From assembly GCA_963585895.1 (NCBI GenBank), contig OY757947.1:37423450-37487449 (forward strand): a stretch of DNA of 64,000 nucleotides. The letters run 5' to 3'. Under the pieces are notes generated by a model. The model was given only the letters and a program-made list of their open reading frames with translations, was not told the DNA's origin and did no database searches. Made by a program: the position numbers and the translations under genes. The stretch is from Sepioteuthis lessoniana (Eukaryota > Mollusca > Cephalopoda > Myopsida > Loliginidae). Numbering within the stretch: position 1 is the first letter of the stretch; each line of letters opens with the position of its first letter. Positions 57,271-64,000 of this stretch are shown here, piece after piece.

Positions 57271-57970
57271 GCAAAAAATAAAAACATATTGAATAAAAGC
57301 TTCTAACAGTAACCTGTTTCCCAACAAAAATACTGACCGAACGGTGTCACTTCGTGACAAGTCTATATTCTTTATCCAGCAGGATTTGTCAAAATCCTAG
57401 TTTTTCATAAAGTTTGCGAGATATTTTGCTGTCTTTACGTTTGGCCAACTTTTCATCAACTTCTTAACTCGGCCCGATCTTTCCCTAGATTGCTTAGTTG
57501 AATAGATCATCGCAGATCCTCACATTTCCAGTTTTGGGTTAAAATAAAAACAAATTAAATATAAGCTTCTAATAGTAGCCTGTTCCCCCCAAAACATTAT
57601 TGAATGAAATCTCCTAACAATAGCTCCTTAAAAGAAAAATAAATTCAATAACCTCCTAAAAGTACCCATCCTAAAATAAACAAACATAAATTGGGTATTA
57701 CCGCTGAATAATACCCCTCCCCCCAAAAAACCCTGAATAAATTGAATCTAACCTCATAACAAGACCTTACATCCCCTAAATAAAAAAACCCTCCTAACAA
57801 TAGATAGACCCCCAAAATAAACAAAAATAAATTGAATCAAACCTTCTAAAAAGAGTCTGCCCCACCCAAAATAAACAAAACTAAATTGGATAAAACCTCC
57901 TAAACATTGCCCCAAGCAAAAAAGAGAAAAAAATCAAAACAAAAACAAATTGAATGTAACCCTAATGATA
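57270..57970 (+). repeat. Degenerate C/A-rich minisatellite
   Basis: Repeated theme of about 50-60 bp: AAAATAAACAAAAATAAATTG, AAT.AAACCTTCTAACA.TAGCC, CC-rich run. Units vary widely in length. The plus strand is nearly G-free over most of the stretch, a marked strand asymmetry. Confidence 0.65.
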
Positions 57971-58249
57971 CCTACACAATTACGTTCCTATACTGTTACA
58001 CTACTGTGGGTTTTTCTTTTGGGGTCGTCGTAGGGAATAACACACCAACTGACGACTCACATCTACGTTCATTCAACGTTTTCTACCAACACAAGAAACA
58101 TATCACGATTAGGCATGGTAGATGTGCAGATACCTTCGCCACCGATCATATCTATCCAAAAAATATTATCGCATCTCAACACGAGCCTAACACCATACAC
58201 TACCAAGACAAGTGTAACGGCTACTCCGGCAAAATAAATCCAAACTGGT

Positions 58250-58505
58250 CACCTTAATTGATACGATCAATCATAAAAGTGAAGGGTCTTACCGTAGCCC
58301 ACCGGCTACTAATGTTGGATATCCTTGTTTAACAAACGAAAAGATACGAACTAGTCACTTCCCTAAGCTATTTAAAAGAGTAAGTTAACTAATACGATCA
58401 ATTATCAAAGAGTAGGGCCTTATTGAAGTTCACTGGCTACTGATATTGGACATCCTTGTTTAAAAAATGGAAATATCCGAGCAAGTCACTTCCCTTATTG
58501 ATCGT
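58250..58505 (+). repeat. About 130-bp direct repeat
   Basis: TACGATCAAT.AT.AAAG, CACxGGCTACT, TTGGAxATCCTTGTTTAA and AGTCACTTCCCT occur in order twice (from 58260 and 58394). A further ATTGATCGTAT in opposite sense follows at 58497. ATTGATACGATCAAT at 58256 is a palindrome around ACG. Confidence 0.7.
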
Positions 58506-58509
58506 ATTA

Positions 58510-59784
58510 TCTGAGTTTCTCACCATTTCTCTGCTTTTGTGAGTCTTGTATAGAATCATCCAAAGGCATCAAATTATCTTACTTTCTTCTTACTTCGCTA
58601 ATTTCACGAGTCTGGTATAACGCCATCTCAAGATAGCGACCCATCTTATTTTCAACGGAAGTATTTAAAGTCATTTAAAGACAACCTTGAGGTAAGCAGG
58701 AGCGCTGATTCCGACATTTCAACATGTCAACTTCCTCGTAGAAATCAGCAACGTTTATTGCTAAGGCAAAACAGACATTCCGTACAACCCGGGCCATATA
58801 ACGTAGCCTTTCAAGCTACAACCTTGGTCTAGGATTAGACCAACAAACAGCGATCGTTCGTACGATTCACCAAATAAAAAGTTGGCTTTACAAATTGATT
58901 CTCTTGTCTTTGTCATCCTTGCCTTGTTTTGTATCATATCCATTTCTCTTTACAAAAGATTGCATGATCGACATATTTATTGGCCCTGCGACAAAATTAT
59001 GACATGCAAAAGTGAGTGTAACATTATGACGCGTAACAAGATGATAAAATAATGACCCAGTCCTTACTCGTTTGAGCTAGGAAGGAGAAAATAAATAATT
59101 ATCTCCCTTAGAAAATAGTCATATCAGTCGGGTGTCCCGTACAGTGTCACACGATACTCCTATAAAAGTCAGTCTCTACCTCTTTTATTTCTCTTCTTTG
59201 AACAGGTGGGACGGGTTTCGGTCCTTACCAAGGAAATTAATGCCACATGGCCATTTTATATTCCCTCATTAGGAAAGGTTTTTATTCATATTTTTACCCC
59301 TTCTATATACTGCTTTTTCATAGAACAATATGGGTATATTTATACCTGGTAGGAAATCTTTGTGTGTTCTTCCGTCTTAATCCAATACATACGTAAATTA
59401 TTTTAAATGTTCTTGTGTATAAGAATGTATTTATCATATTTTTCTTCTGTTGTGTTCGGTATTGTGTCAGAATATGTTTTTTCATAATCCCTTTTGATAT
59501 AACTTCTCATTCCTAAACCATTTTAATATACCACAGGGGGACAATTATTCATTGTCACTCTTGAAAAGGGGGCTTGTCTATTAGACATCTGATGATCACA
59601 TGACCAGCCGAGAAATTCTTCCTCGTTCTTATTTTGTCTCTGTTCTTTGAACAGTAAAGACGCTCTTTTTTGTCGTTTTTCTTTAATTAGTAGAGACATA
59701 TCTCTTGCCTGTTGATGACAAAGTAATCATTTATTGTTCTGCACTCTATCAATAAAGACTTTTTACTGTTTTTCTACTTATTTT
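58510..59784. other. Unassigned region, possible solo-LTR signals
   Basis: No gene recognised. CCTATAAAAGTCAG near 59159 is TATA-like and CAATAAAGACTTTTT near 59750 is a poly(A)-signal-like word. TTCTTTGAACAG occurs at about 59193 and 59641. These could mark a solo LTR, but terminal TG..CA ends and a target duplication were not found. Confidence 0.3.
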
Positions 59785-60044
59785 AGGCATCCTAGCGGTT
59801 AGAGTGTTCGCCAATGGACCGGGAGACCAGGGTTCAATCCCAGGTCGAGTCATACCAAAGACTTTAAAAATGGTACTTGATGTCTCCTTGCTTAACACCC
59901 AGCATTATAAGGTACGGATCAAGGGTAAAGTGAAGCAATCCATCGAAAGGAGTAGAACCCTCCCCTACACCTTGGTGTAGTAGCTATCGAAAAGGGAGCC
60001 TTCAGGTTACCCTCGACTAAAGGGAGACAACTTTACTTTACTTA
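59785..60044 (+). mobile_element. SINE-A copy, full length
   Basis: Plus orientation: head CCTAGCGGTTAGAGTG, B box GGTTCAATCCCAGG, body with CAGCATTATAAGGTACGG and CACCTTGGTGTAGTAG, end ACAACTTTACTTTACTTA. Close to the 6134 copy, suggesting recent activity. Confidence 0.85.
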
Positions 60045-60511
60045 CTTATGTATAGAATAAATCTTTCTAAATATGTAAATGAACTCATCTTTATTTCCGT
60101 TTACTCACTGTTAGAGTATCATTGAATATACTAAGGCTAATATTGTTTTTTGAGGGGAGTGGGGAATCGACTGAATATTCCCCCTCGCACCAACTTAGCC
60201 TTGTAGTACAATCATCAAAATACACGTATATCACTCAATTGAATTCATAACTACGTACGAATAAAGCATATATTCTGGGGGATGTAAATGTTAATTGATC
60301 TTTATTTACAAAAATAAATCCACAATAATATGCGTAATATTAAAATGGAAACAATCCTTAATTAAAAACATAGTCAAATGATTCTTGGATTATTATTCGA
60401 CGAAAAGAGAAGAAAAGAAGGATAATCGATCGAATAAATCATGTATATGAAAATATTTTCCTTTGGCAAATCGAGTATAGGGCTCGAATCCCTTTTCAAA
60501 GGAGATAACTC

Positions 60512-60513
<2 letters not shown>
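60044..60513. other. Intergenic DNA, no feature supported
   Basis: AT-rich; no repeat partner found in the window. Confidence 0.4.
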
Positions 60514-60553
<40 letters not shown>

Positions 60554-60576
60554 GCACACACACACACTCTCTCTGT
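60514..60576. repeat. (CT)n(CA)n microsatellite
   Basis: CT run to 60550, then TTCG, a CA run and a short CT run; the minus-strand Glu/Arg frame over it is an artefact. Confidence 0.9.
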
Positions 60577-60639
60577 GCGACTATTCGTGATTGTCAAGTA
60601 GGATAGAAATCATATTTCGATCTTCGATATGTTTCAGAC

Positions 60640-61305
60640 AAAAGAGTTGACAATAAATAAAATTGTTTGTTGTTTTCCTAGTTGATGAGCATAAACAATG
60701 AAAGTTCACTGAAAAATTGCGACGAATAGTTTTCTTTTTAAAGTATGGATGATCAGAAGCATTACCATTCGTAAGTAGAGGTGGTAGTGTCAAAAACTTA
60801 CCTCTATTAGTTTTTTTTGTTGTCTCATGAAGAAAGGAAAATTAATTAACAATAAAAATAAAAATAGAAATCAAATTATTTTTCATTTTTAATTCAAACA
60901 ACAACTTCATTCTTAAAGAAGATATTATAAATTACTTTCTAAAGGGAAAAATATCTCGCTTCTTAGTTTTGGTAATTTGAATTAAAAGATTTTTCTATCA
61001 AGAATTCAATAAATACGAAAACAACGCTACTGGCTTCATGCGCCAAACCTGCTTGAAATCTACACTTTGGTCGAGATAACCAATTGTTCATTGAACCTCA
61101 ATTCACGTGTATTAGCCATTTGTACGTAAGTAGATTTTCTCAAATATTTAATAATGTAAAATGTTGAATATGGAGTATAACTAATTATCTGTAATCATTG
61201 TTCATTTCGGTTGTTCTTTTGGCAAGTGTTTTAGTGAACTTTCATTGTTTATATTTATTGACGATGAAAACAAGAAACTACTTTATTTATTGTCAACCTG
61301 ATCGT
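60640..61305. repeat. Inverted repeat with about 75-bp arms
   Basis: TTGACAATAAATAAA..ATAAACAATGAAAGTTCACT (60643-60712) is the reverse complement of AGTGAACTTTCATTGTTTAT..TTTATTTATTGTCAA (61231-61300), about 80% identical, enclosing about 520 bp of unrecognised AT-rich DNA. May be a foldback or MITE-like element; no terminal duplication seen. Confidence 0.6.
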
Positions 61306-61309
61306 CTAA

Positions 61310-62173
61310 AATAAATTTAATTCCGCTTTTACAGATAAGTGCCACCCATGTATGTTTACATTAGAATTATATAGAAACTTTAGGCTTATATTTAACCATG
61401 AAGATAAGATTTTGTTTCAGCGATTTTCTTCATTTTTTTTATCCATTTTAAAACTACATATTTTACTTTCTAAGAAATGTGGTGGCGGTTTCTTCACGTC
61501 CACAATCTCCTACATACAACATCTGCTTTTTTTTCGTGACAAATGCAATATGCTAAATAAGAACTAAATAAGTAAATATCGACATTTGTCTTTCAACTTT
61601 TCGAAAAGAACAAAAGAATATAAATTCTCCAACCACAAAGACATCACAATTTCATTGTCTGACCTTGCAAACCATGAAGATATCTTGGTCGATAGTCTGC
61701 GAAATTTTTTGAATGACTAATGAACTGCAAAAAACTGGCCATTGAAAACTTTCAGGAGAAAGAGGAGGGGCAGTTTTCTCTATGATAATAAATATGTTTC
61801 ACTATACATATTTTCATCGGCTGTAATCTCTCTGAATTCGGCTATAGTCCAGCTGATTATTGAATTAACCTTTCACTTGGTGGTACGAGCAGCAGATTTG
61901 GTGTACTTGTTCTCCAGAACCTGTTCTCTCAGAAACGTATGTTACCACGTTAAAACCAGAAGGACCGCCATTGTTCAAGATAACTCAATCTTCGTCGTCT
62001 GTTTATTATCAGATGACGGACTCATAGGAAAATAGATCAATGTTCAATCTCATTCATCACTATTTATTCTAACTGTGGGCTCTTTAGCTTGATTAATATT
62101 ATATATACCAATTAATAAAGTATTTATTTATTGTTAACAAAATGTGATATTGATGGAATATTATGAGAAATAT
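61310..62173. other. Intergenic DNA with one exon-like island
   Basis: Mostly AT-rich. On the minus strand about 61890-61955 reads REQVLENKYTKSAARTTK then a stop, with GC-ending codons unlike the surroundings. An ACAATGGCGG word lies upstream at about 61970. Not recognised. Confidence 0.3.
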
Positions 62174-64000
62174 CATCATCATCTTGTCGTGCCACCAGCA
62201 AGGATATCCCTGACCCCCTCTCGCCATTCCTCCATATCATTCATCGCTTCCTGCAGGTCCTCGGGGCTACACCCCAAATCCCCAGAGAGCAGTTGTATGT
62301 AGGTTCAAGAGGGTCACACTGGTTTTTATCGGTCAGGTGAAGGGGTTCCATAGGTGTACGTCACTTATGTGCTCGTCCCTACTTCTCCAGCAGTCTCCTG
62401 CATGTCTGGTTCGTCTAACTTTGATAGTTTTCGTGATGGGTGGTTGGTGGCCGTATAGCTGCTGCTTTGTGGGGTGTTGCCTCCAGGACTAGTTCAATAT
62501 TGCTCGCAGAATTCTTGTATAGTTGCCGTCAAGCTTTTTCTCCATCCGTTTAGTTAGAGTCCATGTAGTGCATCCATATAGCAGTATCTACACGACCGCT
62601 GCTTGGAAGAGATTGCGCTTTGTTTTATTGGTCAGGTCTGACTTCCATATGACCAATTGGCTATTGATAGCTGTCCATGCCTTTGCTAGTTGCGTATCGA
62701 TGTCTGTCTCGGTTGATGAAACACTGCTTCCTTGGTAGGTGAACTTGTCAACTAGTTTCAGAGAGCTACCGTTTAGTGAGGAAATTTCACTTGTTTAATT
62801 AAAGCACATATGTTTTGTCTTGTGTGCATTGACATGGAGGCCAATGCCTGCAGCGGCTCGTTCCAGAGTAAGCGCTAGGATTTCGGCTTGGGCTGCTGCA
62901 TTTTCCGGAAGTGCTATGTCATCGGCGTAGTCGGCGTCGGTAAGTGTTTTTGCGGGGCACCTTCTGCTTCTTTTCTTTGTCAGCTTGAAACCATTTTCTT
63001 TGATTTTATCAATCGATGTTCTAAGCACGTAGTCTAGACAGATGATAAATAGGTATGGGGCTAGTGTGTCCTTGCAGTACTTCTGCTACAATGTCGAAGT
63101 AGTCAGTGTCTCAATCCGTAGAACGTACTTTCACTTTGGTGTTTCTATAGAGAATCATTATGGCTGCGACGGTTTCTTTTGGTAGGCCGTATGTGAGAAG
63201 AATTTGATCCATCTTCCCTCTGTGAATGGAAGAAAAGGCCTTGGTAAAGTTGACAAATTATATTAAAGTCTGTGTTTTCTTTGCCCGTACGCCTACAAGA
63301 ATTCTACAGATAGTCAAAATTTGTGAGGTCGTGGATGCATTTCTCTTGAAGCCATTTTGGTTCTTCCTAAGAATGTTGTCAATTCTGGGTTCTATGCGGT
63401 TGCTTAGTAGGGCGTTGTATATTTTGGCTGCTATGGATGTAAGTGTTATACCTCGTTAGTTCTTGGCTAATACGAGGTCATCCTTTTTAAGGAAAGGGAG
63501 AAGGGATCCCTTCATCCATCAGTCTGTCGGGTTTACATTATGAACTGCATTGCAGTGTCGGAGCAGTATGTTGTCGAATTGCCTGGTCTTCCATACTTCT
63601 GGGGGAATTTTATCAAGCCCTGCAGCTTTTTTATTTTTTATTTTTCTAAGTAGTGAGTTGAGTTTTTCTAGAGTAAACGGTCCTCGTTTGACGTCTAATT
63701 GCTTTCTAATAATTCTTGTGATTGGTTCATGTGTAACTTTCGATGGGTTTCCTCGTAGATTCTCGAAATGCTGTTTCCACAGTTTTATTCGTTCATGCTG
63801 GTTGTTAGCTTTCAGTTTAGCTTTGGCAGTGCTCTTCCTTCTGCTCACTTCGTTTATTGTTCGCTACGCTATCCTAGATTGTCTATCTTCAACAGAGTCT
63901 CTTATCTTATCTATCTGATTTTGTATGTATTCTGTCTGTTCTTTTAGGTATTTGTAGGCTTATTCATTTTGTGCTTTTTTTTGGTTTCATGGCATTTGTG
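62174..64000 (-). pseudogene. RTE-like LINE, decayed copy running off the window
   Basis: Third copy of the family seen at 26.1-28.4 kb, read on the minus strand. It ends 3' in (TGA)n at 62174. It includes the linker upstream of the RT (KLWKQHFENL, KKAAGLDKIPPEVW), palm motifs and DADYADDIAL (about 62920-62950). Damage: TAG for an expected Trp at 63864-63866, TGA at 63519-63521 (consistent with CGA decay), a one-base loss near 63071 and TAA at 62795-62797. Unlike the 26-kb copy it retains the linker and appears uninverted. The endonuclease would lie beyond 64000. Not functional. Confidence 0.85.

Noticed and set aside
57907..58257. 116-codon plus-strand ORF
   Set aside because: Starts inside the A/C-rich minisatellite, has no recognised domain and runs into the 130-bp direct repeat; kept out of the gene list.
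61742..62035. 97-codon plus-strand ORF
   Set aside because: No recognised domain; the opposite strand shows the more coding-like codons, so this frame is likely accidental.

Overview
The window is animal nuclear DNA. It is strongly AT-rich, packed with (TA)n, (GA)n and (CA)n microsatellites, and built almost entirely from dispersed repeats. The only intact multi-domain reading frame is a C2H2 zinc-finger protein. Several observations suggest a lophotrochozoan, probably a mollusc: tRNA-derived SINEs, an RTE-like non-LTR element whose 3' end is a (TGA)n run, and an abundant hairpin-headed repeat (GGTT runs followed by a TGGCAT...ATGCC hairpin). This placement is inference from repeat style; no marker gene in the window proves it.

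Layout. 1-5.9 kb: long dispersed repeats (called S1 and S2 here) separated by AT-rich DNA. 5.9-10.5 kb and 22.7-25.8 kb: two copies of one segmental duplication, with a SINE present only in the first copy. 8.7-11.6 kb: several copies of a hairpin-rich non-coding element (called R). 15.3-16.1 kb: a CT-rich block and a 254-bp GC-rich insert bracketed by a perfect 16-bp direct repeat. 17.5-22.7 kb: a second SINE family plus S1, S2 and R copies. 26.06-28.37 kb: a non-LTR retrotransposon whose 5' part is inverted, with an 11-bp target duplication. 31.5-36.1 kb: S1, S2 and R copies in reverse orientation and a four-copy 139-bp tandem array. 37.6-38.1 kb: a large inverted repeat around (TA)n.

39.9-40.7 kb: the zinc-finger gene (minus strand), with decayed fingers at both ends. 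41.3-53.2 kb, resuming at 54.5 kb: a satellite array of about 165-bp monomers. Each monomer carries a degenerate tRNA-like segment that also occurs, better preserved, as a single copy near 56.8 kb. SINEs, two Ty3/gypsy-type integrase fragments and an R element (itself holding a LINE fragment) have inserted into the array. 54.6-62.2 kb: R copies, tRNA-like remnants, minisatellites, inverted repeats and otherwise featureless DNA. 62.17 kb to the window end: a third, decayed copy of the same non-LTR element on the minus strand.

There is no operon-like or pathway organisation. What links the parts is mobile-element history: the RTE-like element is a plausible but unproven source of the retrotransposition machinery for the SINEs, and the insertions nested in the satellite and in the duplicated segment give a relative order of events. 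Coordinates of diverged repeats are approximate because no alignment could be run.
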